A DNA stretch of 64,000 nucleotides from Paenibacillus_S sp043945595 (GCF_043945595.1 NZ_JBIFNP010000001.1:1178001-1242000), one strand, 5' to 3'; shown: positions 18,436-27,939, numbered from the stretch's first letter. The notes: a model not told the origin generated them from the letters alone. A program made the numbers and translations.

Positions 18436-19423
18436 ATGAGCGAGTTTACGTTATATCACGAACATATTTACCAATTGAAGGTGCCGCTGCCTTTTCCGCT
18501 GCGCTGGGTCAACAGCTATCTGATCCGCGGGAGCGGCGGATATACGCTGATCGATCCAGGCTTGCATACCGAAACGTCCGTCCAGTTCTGGGAGGCGGCT
18601 CTTCATTCGCTGCATATCGATTACCGCGATATTGAGCAAATCGTGCTGACCCATCATCACCCGGACCATTACGGGCTGACCGGCTGGTTTCAGGAGCGCA
18701 GCGGAGCGCCGGTCGCTGCTGTCGGAAGCCGGCGCCGAGCAGGCGAGGCAGCTCTGGGGGGACGGCCAGCCCATGACTTCGGGGCTGCTTGATTTGTTCG
18801 CCCGGTACGGACTGCCTGCCGAGCTGAGCGAGGCGATGCGGGAGCACATGGACAGCTTCGTGCCCATGGTTTCTCCGCAGCCGAAGCTTACGCTGCTGCC
18901 TTCCGGCGGCAGCTTTCGTCTCGGGGACGAGCTGTACGAGACCCTACATACGCCTGGGCATGCCGCAGGGCATATTTGCTTTTATCAGCGCGACCGGCGG
19001 GAGATGTTCTGCGGAGATCAGGTGATTCCGCGTATATCGCCCAATGTGAGCTATTTGCCCGGAGGCGTGGACGAGAATCCGCTGGGCAGCTTTTTGAACA
19101 GCTTGAAGGAATTGGAGCGCTACGAGGTAGTTCGGGCCTATCCCGGGCACAGGGACCCGTTCGAAACGTTCCAGAAGCGGATCGGGGAGCTGCTGGACCA
19201 TCATGAATTACGGCTCGCGGAGATGCAGCGGGAGCTGGCGGAGCAGCCTCGGACCGCTTACGAAGTATGCCGCCTCACATTCGGGGACCGGTTGACGCTG
19301 CACCAGCTCCGGTTTGCTTTGTCGGAAACGCTGGCGCATTTCATTTATTTGCGCGAGACCGGAAGGATTGTTGAAGAGCAAGGCTCGGACGGTATAATTG
19401 TCTATCGTCAGTCTGAACGTTAA
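18436..19423 (+). pseudogene. Metallo-beta-lactamase-fold hydrolase, frameshift
   Basis: The first frame gives the zinc motif THHHPDHYG (HxHxDH type) and ends at 18792. The second frame continues LSEAGAEQARQLWGDGQPM and carries TPGHAAGHICFY, FCGDQV and YPGHRDP, the later metal-ligand strands. One extra base near 18715-18720 accounts for the break; repaired length is about 328 residues. The C-terminal ~90 residues resemble the helical/winged region seen in RNase Z-like or glyoxalase II-like YqgX-family hydrolases. It follows the methyltransferase gene closely. Confidence 0.82.
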
Positions 19424-19470
19424 AACATCGCAGCCGTGATATCAAGACCGGACAGAAAACGTCTGCTGGT

Positions 19471-19640
19471 TGAGATGGCCGCTGAAAAACATTGTCCTCG
19501 ACCGACCGACGGCGGATCCTTCATCCGATCTTTGTTGTACTGAATTGCTTTGATTTTATTCCCGCAGGGCAGCCGGCTGAATTCCCGGGTCTGCCGGTGA
19601 TCGCTTGCGCTTCTAGCGAACGATTTCCGTGCGCGGTCTT
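19471..19640. repeat. Dispersed intergenic repeat R2, copy A (degenerate)
   Basis: It shares a colinear series of short blocks with 57726-57932: CTGAAAAA, TCCGATC followed by TTGTTGT, GAATT-x-CTTTGATTTT, and GCTTGCGCTTCT followed by GAACGATTTCC. Spacing is similar (about 121 versus 111 bases from the first to the last block). Copy A has lost the right-hand TTTTTCAG end. Confidence 0.5.
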
Positions 19641-19661
19641 AGTTTATCGGCTGCCTCCGCT

Positions 19662-19690
19662 GCCGTCCATTATATGGATGGCGGCTTTTT
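19662..19690 (+). terminator. Rho-independent terminator
   Basis: GCCGTCCAT (19662-19670) pairs with 19674-19682 with one G-U pair, followed by a TTTTTT tract. It probably ends the methyltransferase-hydrolase transcript. Confidence 0.6.
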
Positions 19691-19844
19691 TGCCGTTCAG
19701 GAGAAGGAGGCGGCTCCCGTATCAAGCTTGTGTTCCCTTGCAGGGAACCTTGCTGCGGTTCGGAAGGACGCATAAATGAAGCGCGTTTGGGAAATTATGT
19801 ATTCATCTGTCTATTTTGAAAATGAGAGAGGGGCTGCATGCTTC

Positions 19845-20826
19845 ATGAGGGCATTTCTCCGGTTATGCGTGCTGGGCTTCGCCGGCATGCTGCTGCCAGC
19901 CTGCACCCCGGATCCTGCAGCTGTTCCCGAGTCTGTTCAAGGCGTTCAGGCGCTGGATACCCGGTGGGCCTCCTCCCCTGTGATTGCGCTCGACGTGACG
20001 GATCAGGGGATGCTGAGAGTAGCAGGCCTGCCCGGCTCAGGCCTGATCCGGACGCAAAATGTACAAGAGGAGCGGAAGGTGGTGCTGCTCGGGCAGAGCT
20101 TCGTCGAGCGGTATGGGATGATCAGCACGAGGTGGAATCTTCCTTCGCAAACCAAGGGAAGCTTGGGAGACAAGCCTGTCATTGCTCTTGTCGCTGGAGA
20201 AGCCGGCGCCTGGATTCAACGGCAGCCCGAGTCGTCGTGGCTGCAGGATGTTCGCCTCCTGGGCGATCGGCTGACGCGTTTTGAACCGAAGCAGGAAGGC
20301 CGCTTCAAGGACCGGGTTCTTCCTTTCATCGAAAGCGCGGTAAGCTCAGCCGCTCCGTCCGCGGGCCGTGTGCAGGTAAGAGCGGCGGCGATGAGCGGCC
20401 GGACGCCCGGTCTGCTTCTCGGCGAGCGGGAGCTGCGGCTGCTGGCTTGTCTGGACGGGCAGTCCGCATCGCCTGGCCCTGAGCTGGCGGGCGCCGAGGC
20501 GGAGATCCTGAGCTGCCGGGTGCAATGGAGAAGCAACGGGGAATTGAAGCACCCGAAGCTGAGCGCTCAGGTAGAGGCCGTACATGTCCGTCCAAGCGGC
20601 GCGAAGCCGGAGCGGCAGGAAGGAAGGGCTGAGGCCTCGCAGCTGGAAGGGGAGCTGAAGGGGCTTTTGAAGCAGCTGCAGGCTTACGGACCGATCCGCT
20701 GGACATCGGCTCAGCTGTCCGGTCGCAGTACCGCGGGGTGTGGACTCCCGAGCGGTGGCGGGAGGCTTTCGCGAAGGCGGACATTCAGGTAACGGTGATA
20801 ACCCGGTATCGGATTCTGCGGCATGA
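19845..20826 (+). pseudogene. Orphan Ger(x)C-like lipoprotein, frameshifted
   Basis: Starting at ATG 19845, a signal peptide (LCVLGFAGMLLPAC) has a lipobox Cys. The body is very G+C-rich and only loosely Ger(x)C-like. After frame loss near 20690 the next frame reads DPLDIGSAVRSQYRGVW followed by TPERWREAF and IQVTVITRYR. This matches the DPLGLG...W...v.v C-terminal domain of Ger(x)C germination proteins. A further shift may set the true end at TGA 20824-20826, just before the terminator; otherwise the frame runs through the terminator. No gerA or gerB partner is adjacent. It could be a decayed third receptor remnant. Confidence 0.5.
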
Positions 20827-20832
20827 CATACA

Positions 20833-20871
20833 AAAAGGACGACTCGCCGGTTCAAGGCGGGTCGTCCTTTT
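20833..20871. terminator. Bidirectional terminator
   Basis: AAAAGGACGACTCGCC (20833-20848) pairs with 20856-20871 with one G-U pair, with A- and T-tracts on both sides. It lies between the convergent Ger(x)C-like and pgpA genes. Confidence 0.75.
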
Positions 20872-20904
20872 GCCATACAAGCCTGCAATGATTTTATCTG
20901 CGGG

Positions 20905-21414
20905 TCAGCCCTGTTCCTTTTCCGCCTGCTTGCGGTGTGCGATCCGGCTGCTCGCGGCAGCGGCGATCGCGCCCACGATGTCATCGAGGAACGTATGCTT
21001 GTGTTCCCCGTTTTTATCGTTGAGCATTTTCAGGATGCCCGGCTTCATTTTATCGACGTAGCCGAAATTGGTAAATCCGATGCTTCCGTATACGTTGACG
21101 ATCGAGAGGGCCAGCACCTCGTCGCAGCCGTACAATCCTTCATCGTTTTCGATCATTTCCTGGAGCGGCGGAAGCAGCTTCCCTTGCTCTGCCAGCATAT
21201 CCAATTGGATGCCGGTCAGGATTGCATTTTGCACCTCGCGCTTTTCAATCACGCGTTCTATGCTTTCCATACAATCGTTTATCGTTAGATTCGGATAGTA
21301 GTCCTTTTGCAGAAAATACGTCAGCTCGGCAATGTCCGTCAGCTTGACGCCGCGTTCCGTCAGCCAGGCTTTGGCCGCTTCGGCGACCTGCTTCGAGTTT
21401 AAGTTGTAAGGCAT
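20905..21414 (-). CDS. pgpA: Phosphatidylglycerophosphatase A (YutG-like)
   Basis: 169 residues of the PgpA family, which dephosphorylates phosphatidylglycerophosphate in phospholipid synthesis. The short Gram-positive YutG form is recognisable from AELTYFLQKDYYPNLT, the central CDEVLALSIVNVYGSIG and the end HTFLDDIVGAIAAAA. Unlike enterobacterial PgpA it lacks long membrane helices. Start ATG 21412-21414. It is convergent with the Ger(x)C-like gene, separated by a terminator. Confidence 0.8.
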   Translation of the reverse strand: MPYNLNSKQVAEAAKAWLTERGVKLTDIAELTYFLQKDYYPNLTINDCMESIERVIEKREVQNAILTGIQLDMLAEQGKLLPPLQEMIENDEGLYGCDEVLALSIVNVYGSIGFTNFGYVDKMKPGILKMLNDKNGEHKHTFLDDIVGAIAAAASSRIAHRKQAEKEQG

Positions 21415-21470
21415 GGGCTGCCCCTCCTGTCCTGTTTCGATGGTTAATTTACCGGAGCGATCGGCTGTTC

Positions 21471-22348
21471 CTAAGAATGAAAATAGTTTTTACCATGTTG
21501 CTTGGCCTGATACATTGCCGCATCCGCATACTGCAGCAGCGCCTCCTTGTCGGAGCCGTCCTGCGGATATTCCGCCGCGCCGATGCTGCAGGTGATGGAG
21601 ATGGAGCGGTTGTGAAGAAAGTAGGGCTGGTTCAGGGAATCGATGACCCTCATCGCTACCTTGCGAATATCGTCTCTATGCTCGAACTGCTGAAGCAGGA
21701 TGACGAATTCGTCGCCGCCGAGCCGCGAAACCGTATCGGGGTCGCGGACACAATGGGCCAAACGGGACGATACGGTTCTCAGCAGATCGTCCCCTGCGGC
21801 ATGTCCGAAGCCGTCGTTGATCTGCTTGAAATCATCGAGGTCCAGGTAGAGGAGAGCCACGCGGTGCTGATAGCGTTTGGCGGCCATCAGCGCCTGGCTG
21901 TAACGGTCCTCGAACAGACGCCGGTTCGGCAGGCCTGTCAGCGGATCGTAATAAGCCATGTGCGTCAAGCGCTCCTCCTGCAGCTTCTGCCTGCTGATAT
22001 CTCTGACGACCAGCCCGACTCCTGCCGAAGCGCCGTGCTCGCGGATCAAATGGGCTTTACCTTCGACCCACAGCAGAGAGCCGCCGGGCGGAGACAAACG
22101 ATACTCTAGGCATAAGGGACCTGCTCCTCCACAAGCTGCCGGAAAGCTTGTCTAAACAGCGGTTCATCCTGTGCCGCGATGCCTGTGCCGCAAGGCTTTC
22201 CAATAAGCGGGAAAGCGGAACCCATCAATTTGTGCAGGGATGGAGAGACGTAGGTAATGCGTCCGTCCAACGAAATTCCTTGGTAGAAATCGCTGCTTTG
22301 TTCAATCCATTGCCGGAAAAAAGCATCCTGAATGAATTCGTTGTCCAT
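21471..22348 (-). pseudogene. PAS-GGDEF diguanylate cyclase, frameshift
   Basis: ATG 22346-22348 has AAAGAGGTG upstream; a GTG at 22357 is the alternative. The first ~80 residues form a PAS-like sensor (FYQGISLDGRITYVSPSLHKL). The frame then hits TAG. One missing base at the GGG of about 22116-22118 restores LCLEYRLSPPGGSLLWVEG and the GGDEF domain. The active-site loop RLGGDEFVILL is intact, as are the nearby DLDDFKQINDGFGHAAGD residues. Repaired length is about 292 residues. It would make cyclic di-GMP, opposing the HD-GYP protein at 10949-11922. Confidence 0.82.
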
Positions 22349-22590
22349 CTCGATCACCTCTTTACATCTTGAGTGACTGCGCCAAATTGTGCAGCGAGTT
22401 CCATGAGCGGGGAGCTTCGGGTTGTGATTAGTACTTTTATCCTATTATAAAAATGATGCCCCCTGAAAAGCAACTATCCTCCCGAGCTAAACGGTGGACA
22501 AATTGTTGTCATAAAACTTGTCTGCCGTTCGTATAGTTGGATTAAGAGAGAAGGACAAACAATCCTTATCATTTCAGAGGAGGAATCATC

Positions 22591-23640
22591 ATGAAATCGT
22601 ATAAATGGATACGCAGGGCAGCAGTAGCAGGCATGGTCGTTCTGCTGACCTCGGGTTGTTCTGTGCAGGGGACGAAGGAGCATTCGCAATCGATTGATCC
22701 TCCGCCGACCGGAGCCGACGCGAATGCAGCGGGGAATGCCAAGCCGGTAACCGCCCCCGTCATCCAGAACCCGTCGCAAATTACGGTGTATGCCAAGGAT
22801 GATAATGATTTTATCGCGCCGGTCGGCATCAATGTCGAGAAATCTGTCGATGTCGCCAAGAAAGCGCTGGAAGCCATGGTGGACGGCAATCCGGCCTCAG
22901 CCCAGATGCCTGCGGGCTTTAAAGCGGTTATTCCCAAAGGTACCACGGTCAAGGGCATCAATATTTTGAAGGATCAGAAGCTTGCGGTCATCGATTTCTC
23001 CAAAGCTTTCACGGATTATAATGTGCAGGACGAACGTAAAATATTGGAAGCCATAACCTGGACGATGACAGGCTTCCCTTCGGTTGAGAAGGTGCAGCTC
23101 CGCGTGGAAGGCAAAGAGCTCAAAGAAATGCCGCAAGGCGCTACGCCGCTAGACGAGCCGTTGTCCCGTGCAATGGGGATTAACCTGGAAAAACCGGAAG
23201 GTGTGGATTACGGTCAATCGACTCCGGTTACGCTCTACTTCCTCGGCCAAAGCGCGGATAATTACAAATATTACGTTCCGGTCACGCGTCTGGTCGATAG
23301 GACGGACAATGTGGCTCAGGCCGTCATCAATGAGCTGATTGCCGGCCCGGCTCAAAGAAAAGGTTTGGCGGCCGTTATGACCCCAGGTGCTGAACTGAAG
23401 CAGATTAAACAGGCAGAGGATCTGATTACCGTCGACTTCACGGATAAGGTATTGGGGCCGGACAAAAAGGCGCCTGCGGACGCGTTGAAAGCAGTGGTTC
23501 TTTCCTTGACGGAAAATGAAGGAGCTTCGACCAAGGTGCAGATTACGGTGAACGGGGACGCGAAGGTGAGCACGGATGACAATCAAAGCTACAGCAAACC
23601 GGTAAGCCGTCCGACCAGCGTCAATCCGGTGAAAATGTAA
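22591..23640 (+). CDS. gerM: GerM-type germination/sporulation lipoprotein
   Basis: 349 residues with a lipoprotein signal (VVLLTSGC) and two GerMN (spore_GerMN) domains, residues ~60-185 and ~210-330, each with a PVTLYF- or ITVYAK-type opening and a VDFS/VDFT strand (AVIDFSKAF; ITVDFTDKV). GerM is needed for normal spore peptidoglycan and germination in B. subtilis. There, as here, it lies directly before rph and the rdgB homologue. The start has AGAGGAGGAAT upstream. Confidence 0.9.
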   Translation: MKSYKWIRRAAVAGMVVLLTSGCSVQGTKEHSQSIDPPPTGADANAAGNAKPVTAPVIQNPSQITVYAKDDNDFIAPVGINVEKSVDVAKKALEAMVDGNPASAQMPAGFKAVIPKGTTVKGINILKDQKLAVIDFSKAFTDYNVQDERKILEAITWTMTGFPSVEKVQLRVEGKELKEMPQGATPLDEPLSRAMGINLEKPEGVDYGQSTPVTLYFLGQSADNYKYYVPVTRLVDRTDNVAQAVINELIAGPAQRKGLAAVMTPGAELKQIKQAEDLITVDFTDKVLGPDKKAPADALKAVVLSLTENEGASTKVQITVNGDAKVSTDDNQSYSKPVSRPTSVNPVKM

Positions 23641-23653
23641 TGAAGCCACGATC

Positions 23654-23682
23654 CAAGGGAGCCTAAGCCGCTCCCTTGTTTT
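23654..23682 (+). terminator. Terminator of gerM
   Basis: CAAGGGAGC (23654-23662) and GCTCCCTTG (23670-23678) form a perfect 9-bp stem, followed by TTTT. Confidence 0.8.
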
Positions 23683-23697
23683 GCTTATGGAAAGAGG

Positions 23698-23732
23698 GTT
23701 CGACCGGCCGCCGCGCAGCGCTGTAATGCATG
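23698..23732 (-). repeat. Dispersed repeat R3, copy A (inverted)
   Basis: Read on the minus strand, it matches 25277-25311 at 28 of 35 positions, sharing CATGCATT and CGCGGCGG. The two copies are inverted and bracket the rph-rdgB pair. Confidence 0.45.
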
Positions 23733-23865
23733 TCTGTGGGCTTCCCAGGCGTTGGAAATTGCTTGCGGGAGCGCCGGTTGGAACTCCGTGTGACACTCTG
23801 GTACAATGGGGAAGGTCAACAAGCGCTAGGATATGATGGAAAGCATGAAGGAGGATTTGATCGTA

Positions 23866-24630
23866 ATGAGAAGCGACGGGAGACAAGTAAACCAGACACG
23901 TCCTGTTACCATTACTACCCATTATAATAAACATGCCGAAGGCTCGGTATTGATTGAAGTAGGAGAAACGAAGGTCATCTGTACGGCTACCGTCGAAGAG
24001 CGTGTGCCTCCTTTCATGAAAGGGCAGGGCAAGGGCTGGGTGACGGCCGAGTACTCCATGCTGCCGCGGGCTACCCAGGTGCGTAACCAAAGGGAAGCGG
24101 CCAAGGGCAAGCTGGGAGGCCGCACGATGGAAATCCAGCGGCTGATCGGGCGGGCGCTCCGCTCCGTCGTGAATCTGGAGGCGCTGGGCGAACGCTCGAT
24201 CACGCTGGATTGCGACGTCATTCAAGCCGATGGCGGCACACGGACGACGTCCATCACCGGCGCATTTGTCGCCATGGCTTTTGCTATCGATAAAATCGCA
24301 AAGGATAGAAACCTGCAAAAATACCCGATCAACGATTTCCTCGGATCGGTCAGTGTAGGCGTGGTCAATGACCGGTCGTGCCTGGATCTGAACTATGAAG
24401 AGGACTCCAAGGCTAAGGTAGACATGAATGTCGTTATGACCGGAGCCGGCAAGTTCGTCGAAATCCAAGGCACGGGAGAAGACGCTCCGTTCACCCGAAG
24501 CGAGCTGGATGAGCTGCTCGGCTTGGCGGAATCGGGGATTCAGTCCATGATCGAGCGGCAGGAAGCGGCGCTCGGCCCCGATATTACGGCACGGATTAGG
24601 AGAGCGGCGCATGCGGGAACTCGGTCCTGA
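23866..24630 (+). CDS. rph: Ribonuclease PH
   Basis: About 254 residues from ATG 23866, chosen because MRSDGR matches the family start and AAGGAGG lies upstream; an in-frame start 33 bases earlier is possible. It is a phosphorolytic 3'-to-5' exoribonuclease that trims tRNA 3' ends. Family landmarks: GRTMEIQRLIGRALR, TLDCDVIQADGGTRT, and VNDRSCLDLNYEED with metal-binding Asp residues. It overlaps rdgB by 20 bases. Confidence 0.95.
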   Translation: MRSDGRQVNQTRPVTITTHYNKHAEGSVLIEVGETKVICTATVEERVPPFMKGQGKGWVTAEYSMLPRATQVRNQREAAKGKLGGRTMEIQRLIGRALRSVVNLEALGERSITLDCDVIQADGGTRTTSITGAFVAMAFAIDKIAKDRNLQKYPINDFLGSVSVGVVNDRSCLDLNYEEDSKAKVDMNVVMTGAGKFVEIQGTGEDAPFTRSELDELLGLAESGIQSMIERQEAALGPDITARIRRAAHAGTRS

Positions 24631-25249
24631 GATAGTTATCGCGACGCGGAATGCGGGCAAGGTCAAAGAATTCGAGCCCTTGTTTCACAGCAGGGGGATC
24701 GCATTGAAAAGCCTGCGCGATTACGCGGAGCTGCCGGAGATTGTGGAGGACGGCGAAACCTTTGCCGCCAACGCCCTTATCAAGGCGCGCACGATCGCGC
24801 GGCATCTCGGCGTGCCGGTGCTGGCCGACGACTCCGGCCTGTGCGTCGACGAGCTGGACGGCGAGCCCGGCGTATACTCCGCACGCTATGCGGGGGAGCA
24901 TGCAACGGATGAGGCGAACAACAAGAAGCTGCTCGAGAGCCTTCGGGAGAAGGGGAAGGGCTCATCGCTCGGCAGCGCCGATCCGGAGGCGGTCGCGGGG
25001 CTGAGCCCGGCCCGTTTCGTGGCTGCGTTGTGCCTTGTAGACGCAGCGGGCGAGCCGATTGCAGAAGTTGAAGGTGTATGCCGCGGATACATCATCGGCG
25101 AAGGCAGGGGGGCGAACGGTTTCGGCTACGATCCCCTGTTCTACGTCCCTGTGCTGGGGAAAACGATGGCGGAGCTGACGCTTGAGGAGAAGAACGGGGT
25201 CAGCCACCGCGGACAAGCGCTCATGGCGTTATGGGAAGCTTTGAAGTAG
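24611..25249 (+). CDS. rdgB: XTP/dITP diphosphatase (RdgB/HAM1 family)
   Basis: 212 residues. It hydrolyses non-canonical purine triphosphates to keep them out of DNA. The N-terminal VIATRNAGKVKEF, central VLADDSGLCVDEL and GVYSARYAG, C-terminal GFGYDPLFYVP and VSHRGQAL are the HAM1 family motifs. ATG 24611 lies inside the end of rph with AGGAGAG upstream. The gerM-rph-rdgB order equals that of B. subtilis. Confidence 0.95.
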   Translation: MRELGPEIVIATRNAGKVKEFEPLFHSRGIALKSLRDYAELPEIVEDGETFAANALIKARTIARHLGVPVLADDSGLCVDELDGEPGVYSARYAGEHATDEANNKKLLESLREKGKGSSLGSADPEAVAGLSPARFVAALCLVDAAGEPIAEVEGVCRGYIIGEGRGANGFGYDPLFYVPVLGKTMAELTLEEKNGVSHRGQALMALWEALK

Positions 25250-25264
25250 CGCCATTTCCGATGG

Positions 25265-25342
25265 GCGGATCCCAAGCATGCATTGCGGTGCTTCGCGGCG
25301 GTCAATCGAACGGTCTGTTTGACTGCAGCGCGGATCCCAAGC
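25265..25342. repeat. 13-bp direct repeat
   Basis: GCGGATCCCAAGC occurs at 25265-25277 and again at 25330-25342. The R3 repeat copy lies between them. Confidence 0.5.
25277..25311 (+). repeat. Dispersed repeat R3, copy B
   Basis: CATGCATTGCGGTGCTTCGC and the following 15 bases match the reverse complement of 23698-23732 at 28 of 35 positions. Confidence 0.45.
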
Positions 25343-25344
25343 GC

Positions 25345-25413
25345 AGTAAAGAGCGGACTGCCCGGCCGCTGCGTGCCGGTTGGCACGCCTGCCGATGCAA
25401 TCCGCTCTTTACT
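25345..25413. other. Stem-loop between rdgB and asnO
   Basis: AGTAAAGAGCGGA (25345-25357) is perfectly complementary to 25401-25413. The loop is 43 bases. It sits between two convergent genes, so a bidirectional terminator is possible, though no T-run follows the stem. Confidence 0.45.
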
Positions 25414-25421
25414 CCTGCGGT

Positions 25422-27266
25422 CTAACGAATCGAAACCTTGTATTCACGAAGCCAGGTATCCACCTGAGCCAAGTAGGCGAAAAGCTGCGGCCCGGTCATC
25501 AATTGTCCGAACCAGGGCAAATTAAATTGGCTGGCGTCGCCTTCCGCGAGTGTCCGGATTTTGGCCACATCGATGAATTGGAGCAGCGGTGAAGTGGAGT
25601 CGTTGAGAATTTCAAGCACCCATTTGCGGACAGCCTCCAAATAATTCGGGTTGTACGTTTTCGGATACGGGCTTTTTTTGCGTGTCAGGACGTCCTCAGG
25701 CAGTACGCCGCGGAGCGCTCTGCGAAGAATGCCCTTTTCCCGGTCGCCCGCCGTCTTCAGCTCCCACGGGACGTTCCATACATACTCGACCAGGCGGTGG
25801 TCGCAGAAAGGCACGCGGACCTCCAGACCGACAGCCATGCTCATCCGGTCCTTGCGGTCGAGCAGCGTAGGCATGAACCGGGTAATGTTCAGATACGACA
25901 TTTCGCGCATCCGGTTCTGCTGTTCGTTTTCTCCGGCGAGCCGGGGCACCTCGGACAATGCCTGACGGTAGCGCTCCTGCACGTATTGCTCCGGTTTGAC
26001 CCAATTCACGAAGTCGGGCGCGAGCAGGTTAACCCGGTCTTTGGTGGCCAGGGACCAAGGGAAGGTTCCGGCGTTCAACGCTTCCTCCCGGTGGAACCAG
26101 GGGTAGCCGCCGAAGATTTCATCTGCCGCTTCGCCGGATACGGCGACGGTCGCGTCTTTTTTGATTTCGCGGCAAAATAAATACAGCGAGCCGTCCACAT
26201 CGGCCATGCCGGGCAGATCCCGCGCAAACACAGCCGTTCTCAGCGATTCAACAAGCTCCGGCGTATCGAATTCGAGGAAATGATGCTCACTGCCCAGAAA
26301 CTCCGTCATGCGGCGGATCCAGGGCGCATCCGAATTCGGCTGAAACGTATTGGCTTTGAAATGCTTATCGTTGTCGACATAATCGATAGAATAAGTATGA
26401 ATTGTGCCCGTCTGGTTTTCCTTGTAATAATTCGCCGCAAAGGTCGTCAGCGCGCTTGAATCGAGTCCCCCGGACAGCAGCGTGCAGATCGGCACGTCGG
26501 AGGCGAGCTGGCGGATGACGGTATCCTTCAGAATTTCGTGAATGCGTTCCGCCGTCGTATCGAGATCATCCTCGTGCGGCTTGCTTTCCAGCTTCCAGTA
26601 GGGCCGGATATGCAGCCCGTTGTGATCGAAGACGGCGCAGTGCCCCGGCTTCAGCTCCGACATATTGCGGTATACACCGTGGCCGGGCGTGCGTGCGGGA
26701 CCGACGGCGAATATTTCGGCAAGGCCTTCGCCGCTGATTTGGGCAGGGAAATCCGGGTGGGCCAGAATGGCCTTCGGCTCGGAGCCGAACAGCAGTCTGC
26801 CGTCCGAATAAGAGAAGAACAAGGGCTTGACGCCGAGCCGGTCCCGGACGAGGAACAGCGTCTGCTCCAGGGAATCCCATACCCCGAAGGCAAAAATACC
26901 ATTCAGGCGGTCGACGCAGGCGCGTCCCCACTCAATGAACGATACGAGGAGTACTTCCGTGTCGCAGGTCGTTGAAAAGCGGTGTCCGCGCAGCTCCAGC
27001 TCCTTTTTCAGCTCCGGCGCGTTATATAGTTCACCGTTGTAAACGATCGAAAACGTATTTTCGCCGTATTTGCGGACCATCGGCTGGGCGCCGTTCTCAG
27101 GGTCCATTACGCTCAAGCGCCTGTGTCCGAGCGCACAGTGCTGTGTAATCCAAGTGCCGGATGCATCAGGCCCCCGGTCCGCTAAAGTATCCGTCATGCG
27201 CTCCAGAAAGGACGGATACTGGGTCAAATCTTTTTGCCAATCAATCCATCCGGTAATTCCGCACAT
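25422..27266 (-). CDS. asnO: Glutamine-hydrolysing asparagine synthetase (AsnO-like)
   Basis: ATG 27264-27266 is chosen because it exposes Cys2 (MCGITGWID), the glutaminase nucleophile; an upstream in-frame ATG at 27347 would bury it. The product is 614 residues, the length I recall for B. subtilis AsnO. The N-terminal glutaminase domain includes RGPDASGTW and IVYNGELYN. The synthetase domain has the PP-loop LLSGGLDSSAL and SGEAADEIFGGY. It makes asparagine from aspartate, ATP and glutamine. AsnO is sporulation-associated in B. subtilis; asnB is an alternative name. Confidence 0.88.
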   Translation of the reverse strand: MCGITGWIDWQKDLTQYPSFLERMTDTLADRGPDASGTWITQHCALGHRRLSVMDPENGAQPMVRKYGENTFSIVYNGELYNAPELKKELELRGHRFSTTCDTEVLLVSFIEWGRACVDRLNGIFAFGVWDSLEQTLFLVRDRLGVKPLFFSYSDGRLLFGSEPKAILAHPDFPAQISGEGLAEIFAVGPARTPGHGVYRNMSELKPGHCAVFDHNGLHIRPYWKLESKPHEDDLDTTAERIHEILKDTVIRQLASDVPICTLLSGGLDSSALTTFAANYYKENQTGTIHTYSIDYVDNDKHFKANTFQPNSDAPWIRRMTEFLGSEHHFLEFDTPELVESLRTAVFARDLPGMADVDGSLYLFCREIKKDATVAVSGEAADEIFGGYPWFHREEALNAGTFPWSLATKDRVNLLAPDFVNWVKPEQYVQERYRQALSEVPRLAGENEQQNRMREMSYLNITRFMPTLLDRKDRMSMAVGLEVRVPFCDHRLVEYVWNVPWELKTAGDREKGILRRALRGVLPEDVLTRKKSPYPKTYNPNYLEAVRKWVLEILNDSTSPLLQFIDVAKIRTLAEGDASQFNLPWFGQLMTGPQLFAYLAQVDTWLREYKVSIR

Positions 27267-27594
27267 AGCCTTCATCCTCTCTTGGTGTGTTTGTCGGCAG
27301 ATGACGAGCAATTCGACAACGACAGTATGATGATAAAGGTTATGCACGGGCGCGGCGGAAAATGTCTGTCCTTGTAGGAGGAAAAGATAGACAAAACTCG
27401 AAATACCGTTTACACTATGCGTTAGCGGTCTTTTTCTCCGTTTACGTCAAATGTATAGAACAAGGGCGAATATCCCACTCTAATCTTATAGTGATTTGGG
27501 ATGGATGATATGTCGCGAGCGGTACAAGCACTCCTGCCGGAAAGCTGCCAAGCCAGCCGACCGAATCGATCAAGATGAAGAGGTGGTCTACGTA

Positions 27595-27939
27595 ATGAAG
27601 AGGACGAAATTATCCAAAGCACAATCCGAATACAAAGAGGCCAAAGAGCACTTTGAAAAAGTGAATGAGGCTTTTCAAAATAAGCTGACAACAGTAAAGC
27701 TGCTCGGCGTTGTGAATCAGTCAAGCGTGGAGGAGTTAATCGAGCAGACGGGTCTGCACACGGCGTTAAACCGTCTGGGTGCTGCCGAGAAAAGTTTGCT
27801 GGACTGGTCCCTGGAAGCAATCCAGAATGAAAAGGACTATTTGCAAAATAAAGAGCAAGTCGACAAAATGTACGCATTTATCGATCAAGATCCGGGAATC
27901 AAAGCGAAATTGATTCAAGCGGCCATGAAAATTCATTAA
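27595..27939 (+). CDS. Conserved-looking small helical protein, function unknown
   Basis: 114 residues from ATG 27595 (AAGAGGTGG upstream); the longer frame from 27496 has no site. The protein is charged and helical with coiled-coil-like heptads (YKEAKEHFEKVNEAFQNKL and WSLEAIQNEKDYLQNKEQ). No signal peptide, membrane segment or catalytic motif is seen. It ends before a strong terminator and stands alone between asnO and the second ger operon. Confidence 0.65.
   Translation: MKRTKLSKAQSEYKEAKEHFEKVNEAFQNKLTTVKLLGVVNQSSVEELIEQTGLHTALNRLGAAEKSLLDWSLEAIQNEKDYLQNKEQVDKMYAFIDQDPGIKAKLIQAAMKIH

Larger units (their letters stand above)
19424..19844. other. Non-coding stretch with degenerate repeat and terminator
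   Basis: No gene is supported. It contains a copy of the repeat also found at 57726-57932 and a hairpin terminator for the upstream hydrolase gene at 19662-19690. Confidence 0.5.

Noticed and set aside
23149..24666. 505-codon antisense frame over gerM and rph
   Set aside because: It is the mirror of two clear genes; long antisense frames are expected in G+C-rich coding DNA, and no protein-like features were seen.
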